A stretch of 64,000 bases of DNA, from the NCBI RefSeq assembly GCF_026011735.1, contig NZ_BRVN01000014.1, positions 16,020 to 80,019 on the forward strand, read 5' to 3'. Below, piece after piece: positions 1 through 8,525 of the stretch. Position numbers and translations under genes: made by a program. This DNA is from Dietzia sp. NCCP-2495. GTDB taxonomy: Bacteria > Actinomycetota > Actinomycetes > Mycobacteriales > Mycobacteriaceae. How positions within the stretch are numbered: the first letter of the stretch is position 1; every line of letters begins with the position of its first letter. The notes beneath the pieces are model-generated. The model made no database searches, was not told where the DNA came from, and saw only the letters and a program-made list of their open reading frames with translations.

Positions 1-849
1 CTCGTATTGTCCCTCAGGCAGATCCGGGAAGCCCACCCGGCTGGCGGCCAGCTCGAACTCCTCGGTCGGCCACACCCGCTGCTGCATCTCCACCGGCGCC
101 GCGAAGAACCAGCCGTTCGGATCGATCTGGGTGGCGTGCGCCAGCAGGGCCGAGCTGCGCTGCTCGAAATAGGCCGCGCACTCGACGCGCGTGGTGACAC
201 GCTCCATGACGTCCGGGCGGTCACCCCACCGGGAGAGGAACTCCTCGAAGTGGCGGACCCCGTCGCGGGTGAACAGCTCCTCGTCGAGCAGTTCGAGCCG
301 ACTCTTGGGGAAGCCGTGCGTGTAGTAGACCTTCGCCACGGCCCACGCCTCGCCGGCGTCCGGGTACCGTGCGGGATCCGCGGCGGCCTCGTAGGCGGCC
401 ATCGACGCCGAGTGCACCTTGAGATGGTCCGGGTGCGGGTAGCCGCCGTTCTCGTCGTAGGTGATGAGGACGTGCGGTCGGAACTCGCGGATGCGGCGTA
501 CCAGTGCTTCCGTGACCTCATCGTCGTCGGCCAGCGCGAAACATCCCTCCGGCAGGGGCGGCTTGGGGTCACCCTCCGGCAACCCCGAGTCCTCGTACCC
601 CAACCAGTGGTGGTCGACGCCCAGGATGTCGGCGGCACGCGCCATCTCCCGGCGCCGCACCGCGGGCAGGTCAGCGGTCACGTCCGGCCGGTCCATCGCG
701 GGGTTGAGGATGTCGCCACGCTCGCCACCGGTGCAGGTCTCCACCAGGACACGGTGTCCCTCGGCGACATACCGCGCCATGGTCGCCGCACCCTTGGACG
801 CCTCGTCGTCGGGATGGGCGTGAATCGCCATCAGCCGGAGACCGGCCAT
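1..849 (-). CDS. mca: Mycothiol S-conjugate amidase Mca (3' end outside window)
   Basis: Cytoplasmic zinc amidase that cleaves mycothiol S-conjugates to a mercapturic acid for export plus GlcN-inositol, a detoxification step. The start reads [20 protein letters not shown]; the AHPDDE motif is the zinc-binding signature of the MshB/Mca (PIG-L) family, and a second conserved block, HPDH, lies near residue 140. 283 codons are visible and the last ones read LPEGQYE, so only a few C-terminal residues should be missing beyond base 1. An in-frame ATG at 864 is an alternative start. Mca rather than the deacetylase MshB is favoured by the neighbours: divergent DUF4307 and then greA, the same order as Rv1082-Rv1080c in M. 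tuberculosis. Confidence 0.93.
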   Translation of the reverse strand, partial: MAGLRLMAIHAHPDDEASKGAATMARYVAEGHRVLVETCTGGERGDILNPAMDRPDVTADLPAVRRREMARAADILGVDHHWLGYEDSGLPEGDPKPPLPEGCFALADDDEVTEALVRRIREFRPHVLITYDENGGYPHPDHLKVHSASMAAYEAAADPARYPDAGEAWAVAKVYYTHGFPKSRLELLDEELFTRDGVRHFEEFLSRWGDRPDVMERVTTRVECAAYFEQRSSALLAHATQIDPNGWFFAAPVEMQQRVWPTEEFELAASRVGFPDLPEGQYE

Positions 850-969
850 CGTGGCACCTGCCATTTCTTTTTGCTCGCGCACTACTCGGGTCCGCACCAT
901 TCTAGGGTCGGTGCGAGTCCGAGTGCCCCCGGGCGGGTCCGGACCCGCCCTGCCGATACCCTTGAGGGC

Positions 970-1428
970 ATGAGTCAGCCGAGGTCGGACGCCGGGCCCC
1001 AGCGCGCCACGTCGCTTCCCGAGGGCCGCTACGGCCCGCAGAGCAGCGGGAACAACATCATGGGCAAGGTCGTTGCCGCGGTGCTGGGGCTGCTCATGGT
1101 GGGGATCATCGTGGCCGGCGCCTTCACGATCTACGACTTCACCTCCACCGACTCGATCTCCGGCGAGATCGTGAGCGTCGACGCCCCGGACGAGAACACG
1201 CTCGAGGTGATCATGACCGTCTCCCGCGACGTACCCGGCGACCCCGTCTACTGCATCGTCCGCGCACAGGACCAGTCCAAGGGCGAGCTCGGCCGCCGCG
1301 AGATCTTCGTCCCGCCATCGGAGAGCGGCACGGTGCAGGTCACCACCGAGGTCCCCACCACCGCCCTCGCGTTCATGGCCGACGTCTACGGCTGCGGCAC
1401 GGACGTCCCCGCCTACCTGCGACGCTGA
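970..1428 (+). CDS. DUF4307 single-pass membrane protein
   Basis: A 152-residue protein of unknown function, the counterpart of Rv1081c, which lies between mca and greA in mycobacteria. A polar N-terminus of about 45 residues is followed by one hydrophobic helix ([19 protein letters not shown], about residues 38-58) and an extracytoplasmic beta-rich domain of about 90 residues with two cysteines (VYCIV and VYGCG) that could form a disulfide. The ATG at 970 is chosen because it gives the family N-terminus; a GATACC hexamer about 11-16 bases upstream could be the -10 of a leaderless transcript. The function is not known. Confidence 0.85.
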   Translation: MSQPRSDAGPQRATSLPEGRYGPQSSGNNIMGKVVAAVLGLLMVGIIVAGAFTIYDFTSTDSISGEIVSVDAPDENTLEVIMTVSRDVPGDPVYCIVRAQDQSKGELGRREIFVPPSESGTVQVTTEVPTTALAFMADVYGCGTDVPAYLRR

Positions 1429-1498
1429 CGGTCCGGGAGGCCACCGGCAGGTTTCCGGCCCGGCCCTCTGAGGCGCCGCCACCCCCGGTGCAGTGTGT

Positions 1499-1546
1499 TA
1501 AGATCGTCGCATCAGCACGGCTCCCGTTCCGCGGGGCCGTGTTTTT
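1499..1546 (+). terminator. Hairpin with U-run in the greA leader (terminator or attenuator)
   Basis: CACGGC (1516-1521) pairs with GCCGTG (1536-1541) around a GC-rich loop and is followed by TTTTT (1542-1546), the form of an intrinsic terminator. It sits only 33 bases before the greA start. A -10-like TAAGAT lies at 1499-1504, so a transcript starting near 1510 would meet the hairpin at once. It may simply end the DUF4307 transcript, or it may attenuate greA. Confidence 0.6.
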
Positions 1547-1579
1547 GTTACATACAGGTAGAAGAGATAGGAGTGCGCC

Positions 1580-2077
1580 ATGGCGAACGACACCCAGGTC
1601 CACTGGCTGACCCAGGACTCGTACGACCGCCTCACGGCTGAGAAGGAGGCGCTCATCGCGAATCGCCCGGTGATCGCAGCCGAGATCAACGAGCGGCGCG
1701 AGGAGGGCGACCTCAAGGAAAACGCCGGCTACCACGCAGCCCGCGAGCAGCAGGGTCAGGAAGAGGCCCGCATCCGGACCATCGACGACCTGCTGGCCAA
1801 CGCCCAGGTCGGCGAGGCCCCCACGGAGACCGGTGTCGCGCTCATCGGTTCGGTCGTCCGGGCCTACTACAACGGCGACGAGGACACCAAGGAGACCTTC
1901 CTCATCGGTACCCGCGGTGAGGGCTCCGGCAAGGACGATCTGGAGATCTACTCGCCCGACTCGCCGCTCGGCCGCGCCCTGCTCGGCGCCAAGAACGGTG
2001 AGACCCGTGAGTACACGGCCCCCAACGGCAAGACCGTCAAGGTGACCGTCGTGACCGCGGAGCCGTACCACAGCTGA
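1580..2077 (+). CDS. greA: Transcription elongation factor GreA
   Basis: GreA binds the secondary channel of RNA polymerase and stimulates cleavage of backtracked RNA. The 165-residue length is typical. The N-terminal coiled coil contains the conserved block [20 protein letters not shown] (about residues 38-57), whose acidic residues (DLKENAGY) reach the polymerase active site. The C-terminal FKBP-like domain ends in [13 protein letters not shown] followed by the beta strands typical of the family. The start begins [12 protein letters not shown] and follows a purine-rich AGAAGAGATAGGAG. Adjacent to mca and DUF4307 as in mycobacteria. Confidence 0.96.
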   Translation: MANDTQVHWLTQDSYDRLTAEKEALIANRPVIAAEINERREEGDLKENAGYHAAREQQGQEEARIRTIDDLLANAQVGEAPTETGVALIGSVVRAYYNGDEDTKETFLIGTRGEGSGKDDLEIYSPDSPLGRALLGAKNGETREYTAPNGKTVKVTVVTAEPYHS

Positions 2078-2169
2078 CCGTGGCCGACCGCCTCCCGGTG
2101 GTAGGTTTCTGACGAATGTCGGGCCGGATCCCCGGACCCGACCCAGCGCCGGCGTTGCAGGAGTTCCAC

Positions 2170-4401
2170 GTGTCAGACGGTTCCCAGGACAGGCCCCTCG
2201 GCCCCGCGCCGAAGCTCGAAGCGGCGGCGGCTCGGGTCCTGGGTCCGGCGCTGCGCACCGGGCAGTCGCCCTTCGAGGACGACCTGTATACGTGGACTCC
2301 CGAGGTGGCCGAGGAACTCGCCCGCCGACTCGATGCGGATCCCGACGAGTCGGCGGCCTCGGACAATCCCCGCTCCCCCGTCATGCAGGCACTGCACGAC
2401 CAGCTCGAGGGCGCCCCGCGCCCGGTGGTCCTGCTGGCCGCCGAGCTGCTCTACATCCAGCAGCTCCCGCTGTCCACGGTCACGGCCCGCCTCAAGCGCG
2501 GTCGGGTCCGCGACGTGCTCTCCTGGACCGAGGACGCCCCCGAGATCCCCGCCGACCTCGACGAGGTGCTCACCGAGCGTGGTCCGCTGACCGGCGGTCT
2601 CGGGTTCAACGTCCAGATGCGCGAGCACCTGCGCTGGCTGTGCTCGTTCATCATCCACTGGGCCGAGCTCGAGCCCGGTGTCCGCGACGCCGCCCTTTCC
2701 GACCCGTGGGAGTTCCAGCGGGCCGCCCGCTCCACCCCCGGCGACTGGCGTGCGATCCGCTACAGCCTCCAGTACCTCGTCTGGCCCGGCAATTTCCAGC
2801 CGATCGTCAAGCACGAGCACAAGACCCGGATCCGGGACGCGTTCGCGGACCTCATCAGCGGCCCGTCCGGCATCGACGAGTTGGACATCGACCAGGACCT
2901 GTACCGAATCTCCGAGGTCCTGTCCGCGCAGCTCGGCCAGCCGGTCGACTGGTACCGAGGGTCGGTGGCCAACCAGTGGCAGCGGCACCGTGACGATCAC
3001 TCGCGCCGTGCGTGGCTGGTCCGGCCCGGTCGCGGCGGGGTCGGCAAGGCCGGCCAGTGGGTCGAGCAGAACCGCATCGCGCTGCCCGCTTCGCACCTCC
3101 CGCGGATCCCGGCGCACGCCAGCCGCCTCGAGGTGTCGCAGGCGGTCGAGCAGGGCTACCCGCACCTGGACTACCAGGCCCGGTTTCAGCTCACCGCGGA
3201 GCTGCACACCTTCCTGTCGCGGATGACACCGCAGGACGTGGTGGCCACAGTCGCCGACGCGCGCCTCCACCTGGGCACGCTGACCGACGACCTGGGCTAC
3301 GTGGAGGACGGCGGCCAGCAGCTCGAGCGGTCGGTCCTGTGGAGCGATGTCACCCTCGACCTGGACTCGCTGCCGAGCCCGCTGTCCGAGCTGATCGGCG
3401 AGCCCGGGACGGTCGTGGACCTCACCGACGGCCTCGACGCCCTGCTCGCGGCGATGCACCCGGGCAGCCACTCCTCCGAGTCGCAGATCGCCGAGGCGCC
3501 GGCCGCAGGAGCGGTGCCGCAGCTGCCGGAGGTCACCGAGGAGCTGGCCGAGAGCCTGCACATGCCCCGCAAGGAACTTCAGGAGATCGTCGACACCCTG
3601 CAGTCGCGGCAGCAGATCGTGTTCTACGGTCCGCCCGGAACCGGTAAGACCTACCTGGCCCAGGAGCTGGCCCGCTTCCTCGCCGGTCTCGACGACCCGA
3701 GTCGCGTGCAGCTCGTGCAGTTCCACCCGAGCTACGCCTACGAGGACTTCTTCGAGGGCTACCGTCCCACCCTCACCGAGTCGGGACAGCCGGGCTTCGC
3801 GCTCCAGGCAGGACCCCTGCGTCGGCAGGCCGCTCGGGCCACGTCCGAATCGGGCCGCGACCATCCGAGCTTCCTCATCATCGACGAGATGAACCGCGCC
3901 GATCTGGCACGCGTGTTCGGCGAGATGTACTTCCTGCTCGAGTACCGCGACCGGACGGTGCTCCCCCAGTACAGTCCCGACACGTCGTTCCGCCTGCCGC
4001 GCAACCTGTTCATCATCGGCACCATGAACACGGCTGACCGGTCCATCGCGATGGTCGACGCGGCCATCCGGCGCCGCTTCGCGTTCATGGAACTGCACCC
4101 GGACACCCCGCCGGTCGCCGGCGTGCTGCGCCGCCACCTCGAGGCGAAGGGCGTGAGCACCGAGCCCGCGGACCTGCTCGAGGCGCTCAACTCGGAGATC
4201 GACGACTCGGACCGCGACCTGCGGATCGGCCCCTCGTACTTCATGAAGGACGAAACCACCGAGCCCGGCGGACTCGAGGCGATCTGGCGCTTCGACCTGC
4301 TGCCCCTGCTCGAGGAGCACTACTACGGCAGGCTCACCCGCGCCGAGGTGCACGAGCGGTTCGGCCTCGCCGCGCTACGCCGCAAGATCGGCCGGGCGTG
4401 A
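2170..4401 (+). CDS. McrB-like AAA+ NTPase
   Basis: A 743-residue protein with a C-terminal AAA+ module of the McrB type: Walker A GPPGTGKTYLAQ (about 495), Walker B LIIDEMNRAD (about 580) and the McrB signature GTMNTADRSIAMVDAAIRRR (about 625). In classical McrBC this subunit forms GTP-driven hexamers that recognise modified DNA and recruit McrC. The N-terminal ~470 residues match no domain I recognise and would carry the target specificity. I chose the GTG at 2170 because AGGAG stands six bases before it; an ATG at 2116 would add 18 residues but has no clear ribosome site. The stop overlaps the McrC start (GTGA), so the two are co-translated. The pair interrupts an otherwise mycobacterial gene order between greA and the SGNH gene. 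Confidence 0.85.
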   Translation: MSDGSQDRPLGPAPKLEAAAARVLGPALRTGQSPFEDDLYTWTPEVAEELARRLDADPDESAASDNPRSPVMQALHDQLEGAPRPVVLLAAELLYIQQLPLSTVTARLKRGRVRDVLSWTEDAPEIPADLDEVLTERGPLTGGLGFNVQMREHLRWLCSFIIHWAELEPGVRDAALSDPWEFQRAARSTPGDWRAIRYSLQYLVWPGNFQPIVKHEHKTRIRDAFADLISGPSGIDELDIDQDLYRISEVLSAQLGQPVDWYRGSVANQWQRHRDDHSRRAWLVRPGRGGVGKAGQWVEQNRIALPASHLPRIPAHASRLEVSQAVEQGYPHLDYQARFQLTAELHTFLSRMTPQDVVATVADARLHLGTLTDDLGYVEDGGQQLERSVLWSDVTLDLDSLPSPLSELIGEPGTVVDLTDGLDALLAAMHPGSHSSESQIAEAPAAGAVPQLPEVTEELAESLHMPRKELQEIVDTLQSRQQIVFYGPPGTGKTYLAQELARFLAGLDDPSRVQLVQFHPSYAYEDFFEGYRPTLTESGQPGFALQAGPLRRQAARATSESGRDHPSFLIIDEMNRADLARVFGEMYFLLEYRDRTVLPQYSPDTSFRLPRNLFIIGTMNTADRSIAMVDAAIRRRFAFMELHPDTPPVAGVLRRHLEAKGVSTEPADLLEALNSEIDDSDRDLRIGPSYFMKDETTEPGGLEAIWRFDLLPLLEEHYYGRLTRAEVHERFGLAALRRKIGRA

Positions 4402-5792
4402 CCCGTACCTCGACAGGCCGGGCGGCGGGTGAACCGCCGGTGGTCCTCGAGTTCGACGAGTTCGACCGGCGGGGCAAGCTCGTCACCCTGAGTTGGGAGG
4501 GGGCGCAGCACCTGTCCCAGACGGGACTGGTGGAGGTGCTGCCCGCCGGTCGGGACACGTGGCGACTGATCCCCTGCGGGTCTGTCGGATCGGTGCATGT
4601 CGAGGGACTGTCGGTTCGCGTCATGCCCGCGGCGAGCCTCGGCTTGACGCAGTTGTTCTTCCTGCTCGACCATGCGCCCGGTGACCCGTTCCTGTCCTCA
4701 GCCGTCCAGGCGCGTGACGACGACGAGCTCTGGGTCTCTGTCGCCGAGTCCCTGGCCCACCTCGCGCACCAGGCGCTCGCGGCCGGTCTGCTGCGCGGCT
4801 ACCGCCGCGTCGACGAGTCGCTCACCACGGTGCGCGGCCGCATCCGGCTGGGCGACCAGATCCGCCGCCGGCCAGGCATGACGATCCCGCTCGAGGTCTC
4901 GTACTCGGAGTTCACGCCGGACATCTCCGAGAACCGGATCCTGCGCACGGCGGCACACCGACTGCAGTTCCTGCCGGACCTGCCCGACTCGACTCGACGC
5001 CGACTGGCGATGGTCGACGCCCGGCTGGCGGACGCCACGCTCATCCCGCAGGGGGCCCAGATCCCCGCGTGGACGCCGAACCGGCTCAACACCCGGTTCC
5101 AGGACGCGCTATCCCTGGCCGACCGCATCGTCCGACGGATCTCCGTGGAGGTCGAGGACGGGCATGCCTCCTCGGCGGCGTTCGTCACCGAGATGCCGGA
5201 CCTGTTCGAGCGCTACATCGAGGCCGAACTGACCGCCGCCCTGGCCAGCCGTGGCGGCCGGTTGCTGCAGAACCCCGTCGTCGACCTGTCGTCGGGCACC
5301 GAGGCGGAAGGCGGTCCCACCGACGGCACGGGCGGCACGTCGGACTCCGCCACCGGCGTCCCCGGCTCCGGTACCCACGCGTCGGGCCGTCACCGTGCCC
5401 CGGCAGACGAGGCCGCCGACACCATCTCCGTCCGTACGGGGCTCGTGTGGGAGGTCCACGACGAGCCGGTCACCACGTTCGTCCCCACCTACCCCACCGA
5501 CCGTCGCGCGCGGGCTGCCGAGCACTACCGGTTGCTGGCGGCGTGCACCGCGCTGGGCGTGGACCGTGCGTATCTGGTCTATCCCGCCCAGCGCCGGGGC
5601 GACACACCCCAGCCGAGGCGGATCGTCCACACCGACATCTCGATCGTGGAGTACCCGATCGATCTGTCCGGCGGGCCGATGCAGAGCCGACAGGCTATCG
5701 TCGATCTCGCAGAACACGCCCGTATCCACGCGGCCGCGCCCCAGGGGACGGCAGCGCGTCATCGCACGGAAGGACGTCGACACGCCCGATGA
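4398..5792 (+). CDS. McrC-like protein lacking the nuclease motif
   Basis: A 464-residue McrC-family partner of the AAA+ protein. The N-terminal and middle parts carry the family pattern (FDEFDRRG, YRRVDESLTTVRGRIRLGDQ, TPDISENRILRTAAHRL). In McrC nucleases the C-terminal part holds PD-(D/E)xK, usually as PDLVW..., then DAKYK. Here the aligned segments read RTGLVWEV and TTFVPTYPTD, so the PD, the second Asp and the Lys are all replaced, although the flanks (AAEHYRLLAACTALGVDRAYLVYP) are preserved. A Gly/Thr/Ser-rich insert of about 45 residues precedes the dead site. Start is GTG overlapping the McrB stop; the stop overlaps the next ATG (ATGA). DNA cleavage by this subunit is unlikely. Confidence 0.8.
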   Translation: MTRTSTGRAAGEPPVVLEFDEFDRRGKLVTLSWEGAQHLSQTGLVEVLPAGRDTWRLIPCGSVGSVHVEGLSVRVMPAASLGLTQLFFLLDHAPGDPFLSSAVQARDDDELWVSVAESLAHLAHQALAAGLLRGYRRVDESLTTVRGRIRLGDQIRRRPGMTIPLEVSYSEFTPDISENRILRTAAHRLQFLPDLPDSTRRRLAMVDARLADATLIPQGAQIPAWTPNRLNTRFQDALSLADRIVRRISVEVEDGHASSAAFVTEMPDLFERYIEAELTAALASRGGRLLQNPVVDLSSGTEAEGGPTDGTGGTSDSATGVPGSGTHASGRHRAPADEAADTISVRTGLVWEVHDEPVTTFVPTYPTDRRARAAEHYRLLAACTALGVDRAYLVYPAQRRGDTPQPRRIVHTDISIVEYPIDLSGGPMQSRQAIVDLAEHARIHAAAPQGTAARHRTEGRRHAR

Positions 5793-7021
5793 GCGACTTC
5801 GAGGATCCGGCCCGCCGACTCGTGATGGGTGCCGCGCTGGTCGCCGTGGGGACGGCGGGTGTCTACCGGGGCACGCTCGGACTGTTGACGCAGCAGGCGA
5901 AGATCGCGCGCACGATCATCCCCAAGCCCACCTCACCCCCGTACTCGGGCGACGGCCTGTACCGGCCGGGCGCGGTGTCGCCGGAGCCGTGGCGTCCTGG
6001 CATGGAGTGCGACGTCCACATGATGGTCTTCGGCGACTCACTCGCGGCCGGTCTCGGCGCCGACTCGGTCCACGAACTGCCCGGCGTCCTCCTGGCGCGC
6101 GGCCTGGCCGAGGAGTCGGGCTGGAACGTGCGACTGTCCATCAAGGCGATCGTCGGGGCCACGTCCAAGGGGCTGCCCGGTCAGGTCGAGGCCATGCAGA
6201 TCGCGCAGGGCAGGCCGGACATCTCGGTGATCCTCATCGGTGGCAACGACATCACGGCGCGCAACGCGATCGGGCCGTCGGCGCGCCGCCTGGGCGAGGC
6301 GGTCACGGCATTGGTCGACGACGGGTCGCACGTCGTGGTGGGTACGTGTCCTGATCTGGGGATCATCAAGCCGGTCCCCCAGCCTCTGCGCTCGGTCATG
6401 TCGACGCTGAGCCGTCGTCTGGCCACGGCGCAGACCGCGCATGTGCGCAAGGCCGGCGGCGTGCCGGTGTCGCTGGCGGAGACGTTGGCGCCCGAGTTCC
6501 ACCGGCGTGGCGAGAGCCTGTTCTCCCCCGATCGTTTCCATCCGAATTCGGCCGGGTACGAGCTCGCGGCCGGCCTGTTGTTGCCGTCGGTCTGCGTGGC
6601 GCTCGGTGTGTGGGACGAACTGCCCGAGGACCGCGTGGGTGACCACGCGGTGGCGGCCGGGGTCGACGACGACGAGGCGGTCGCCGACAAGGTCGACGCA
6701 GACGAGGTGGACTCCGCATTGCCGGCCACCGCCGTGCCGGGCACCGGGGCTGCCGGCACCGACGACGTCGGCGACGACGAGGCCGCGGGCTCGCACCGCG
6801 ACTCCGTCGTGGCGCGGCTGTCCAGGCGCCTCACCGACTTCATCCGCACCCACGAGGACGCGCCCGGCCGGGGCGAGAACACGTTCCTGCATAATGAGGA
6901 CGTGGACGGCGATCCCGAGAACACGGTGGACGCCCGCGAGGCCGCGGACACCCTCAGGCGCCGTAGTCGCATCCTCCGGGTGGCCCGTCCACATCGGGAC
7001 AGCCCTGACCCCGCAGACTAG
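5789..7021 (+). CDS. SGNH/GDSL-type hydrolase, exported or membrane-anchored
   Basis: A 410-residue SGNH esterase/lipase similar in context to Rv1075c, which also precedes a thiolase. A short hydrophobic N-terminal segment (LVMGAALVAVGTAGVYRG, about 11-28) suggests anchoring or export. Catalytic blocks: FGDSLAAGLG (Ser, about residue 83), the oxyanion-hole Gly and Asn in IGGNDITARN (about 155), and DRFHPNSAGY (Asp/His, about 252). The last ~130 residues are an acidic, low-complexity tail rich in Asp, Val and Ala that does not belong to the fold. Its ATG overlaps the stop of the McrC-like gene by four bases, although by synteny it belongs to the core operon with the downstream thiolase. Confidence 0.8.
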   Translation: MSDFEDPARRLVMGAALVAVGTAGVYRGTLGLLTQQAKIARTIIPKPTSPPYSGDGLYRPGAVSPEPWRPGMECDVHMMVFGDSLAAGLGADSVHELPGVLLARGLAEESGWNVRLSIKAIVGATSKGLPGQVEAMQIAQGRPDISVILIGGNDITARNAIGPSARRLGEAVTALVDDGSHVVVGTCPDLGIIKPVPQPLRSVMSTLSRRLATAQTAHVRKAGGVPVSLAETLAPEFHRRGESLFSPDRFHPNSAGYELAAGLLLPSVCVALGVWDELPEDRVGDHAVAAGVDDDEAVADKVDADEVDSALPATAVPGTGAAGTDDVGDDEAAGSHRDSVVARLSRRLTDFIRTHEDAPGRGENTFLHNEDVDGDPENTVDAREAADTLRRRSRILRVARPHRDSPDPAD

Positions 7022-7083
7022 AACCACCCGCACGGTGCTCCCATCAGACCCGGGGGCACCACCTGCTATAGAAGGAGCCTTCC

Positions 7084-8304
7084 ATGCCGGAAGCCGTGAT
7101 TGTCTCTTACGCCCGTTCCCCCATCGGGCGCGCCAACAAGGGTTCCCTCGTGGGCATCCGTTCGGATGACCTCACCTCGCAGATGGTCAAGGCCGCACTG
7201 TCCAAGGTCCCCGAACTCGACCCCACCCAGATCGACGACCTGATGCTGGGCAACGGTCTGCCCGGCGGTCAGCAGGGCTTCAACATGGCCCGGGTCGTGT
7301 CCGTGCTCTCGGGCCTGGACACCGTTCCCGGCACCACCGTGAACCGCTACTGCTCCTCCTCGCTGCAGACCACCCGTATGGCGCTGCACGCGATCAAGGC
7401 CGGCGAGGGCGATGTGTTCATCTCCGCCGGTGTCGAGACCGTCTCGAACTTCCAGTACGGCACCTCCGATCACATCCCGAACACCCACAACCCGATCTTC
7501 GCCGACGCCGAGGCCCGCACCGCCGCGCGCGCCGAGGGTGGGGCCCCTGTGTGGACCGACCCGCGCGCCGAGGGCCTGCTGCCCGACGTGTACATCCCGA
7601 TGGGCCAGACCGCCGAGAACGTCGCCCAGATGACCGGCATCACCCGTGAGGAGCAGGACCGCTGGGGCGTCCGCTCGCAGGAGCGCGCCGTCGCCGCCGT
7701 CGAGCGTGGGCACTTCGCGAATGAGATCACCCCGGTCACGATGCCCGACGGCACCGTGGTCTCCGCCGACGACGGCCCGCGCCCCGGCACCACCTACGAG
7801 AAGGTCTCGCAACTCAAGCCGGTCTTCCGCCCCGACGGCACCGTCGCCGCCGGCAACTGCTGCCCGCTCAATGACGGTGCCGCCGCGCTGGTGATCATGT
7901 CCGACACCAAGGCCAAGGAGCTCGGCCTCACGCCGCTCGCCCGCGTCGTCTCCACCGGCGTCTCCGGCCTGTCGCCCGAGATCATGGGCCTGGGCCCGAT
8001 CGAGGCCGTCAAGAACGCGCTGCGTATCGCCGGCAAGCAGATCTCCGACATCGACCTGTTCGAGATCAACGAGGCGTTCGCCGTGCAGGTGCTCGGCTCG
8101 GCCCGCGAGCTCGGCATCGAGGAGGACAAGCTCAACGTCAACGGTGGCGCCATCGCGCTCGGCCACCCGTTCGGCATGACGGGCGCCCGCATCACCGCGT
8201 CGCTCATCAACAACCTCCAGGCGGAGGACAAGCAGTTCGGCGTCGAGACCATGTGTGTCGGCGGCGGCCAGGGAATGGCGATGGTGCTCGAGCGCCTCAG
8301 CTGA
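7084..8304 (+). CDS. Acetyl-CoA acetyltransferase / thiolase (FadA3-like)
   Basis: Thiolase that condenses or cleaves acyl-CoA units, probably in beta-oxidation. 406 residues, usual for the family. The nucleophilic Cys lies in NRYCSSSLQTT (about residue 91), the second motif NEAFAVQ is at about 330, the substrate-binding GHPFGMTGAR is at about 361, and the second catalytic Cys would fall in the terminal block CVGGGQGMAMV. The order SGNH hydrolase then thiolase matches Rv1075c-Rv1074c (fadA3). An AGAAGGAG ribosome site precedes the ATG, and a GGTGCTCCC/GGGGGCACC hairpin lies in the 60-base gap to the SGNH gene. Confidence 0.93.
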   Translation: MPEAVIVSYARSPIGRANKGSLVGIRSDDLTSQMVKAALSKVPELDPTQIDDLMLGNGLPGGQQGFNMARVVSVLSGLDTVPGTTVNRYCSSSLQTTRMALHAIKAGEGDVFISAGVETVSNFQYGTSDHIPNTHNPIFADAEARTAARAEGGAPVWTDPRAEGLLPDVYIPMGQTAENVAQMTGITREEQDRWGVRSQERAVAAVERGHFANEITPVTMPDGTVVSADDGPRPGTTYEKVSQLKPVFRPDGTVAAGNCCPLNDGAAALVIMSDTKAKELGLTPLARVVSTGVSGLSPEIMGLGPIEAVKNALRIAGKQISDIDLFEINEAFAVQVLGSARELGIEEDKLNVNGGAIALGHPFGMTGARITASLINNLQAEDKQFGVETMCVGGGQGMAMVLERLS

Positions 8305-8356
8305 TCCCCGCCAGCGCTGTGACGGCGCTGCACGCCCCTGACGGGCAACCTCAGGC

Positions 8357-8413
8357 GTCGAGAGCCTTCCGCTCACTCCCTTTCGCGGGGAACGTGGGCG
8401 GAAGGCTCTCGAC
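8357..8413. terminator. Bidirectional terminator 1: 16-bp perfect inverted repeat
   Basis: GTCGAGAGCCTTCCGC (8357-8372) pairs perfectly with its complement at 8398-8413 around a 25-base loop, just after the thiolase stop. It lies between convergent genes, so it probably ends transcription from the left. Confidence 0.7.
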
Positions 8414-8459
8414 ATTTCTCCTGGCCTCACTCGTCAGATGCCGGCGACCTCGTCAAATG

Positions 8460-8518
8460 CCGGCGACCCCGGCCGCGCTGTGCGTGGCCGGGGTCGCCGG
8501 GAGAACTGTCGCGACAGT
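8460..8518. terminator. Terminator 2 (15-bp stem) plus 14-bp palindrome
   Basis: CCGGCGACCCCGGCC (8460-8474) pairs perfectly with 8486-8500 around an 11-base loop; part of the left arm (ATGCCGGCGACC) also occurs 20 bases upstream. A separate perfect palindrome, ACTGTCGCGACAGT (8505-8518), follows directly before the stop of the leftward Bax-inhibitor gene. Confidence 0.65.
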
Positions 8519-8525
8519 CGCGATG

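Noticed and set aside
2173..4353. 726-codon open frame on the minus strand
   Set aside because: Antisense to the McrB-like gene; Arg/Val/Gly-rich, no family motifs. Long antisense frames are expected at this GC content.
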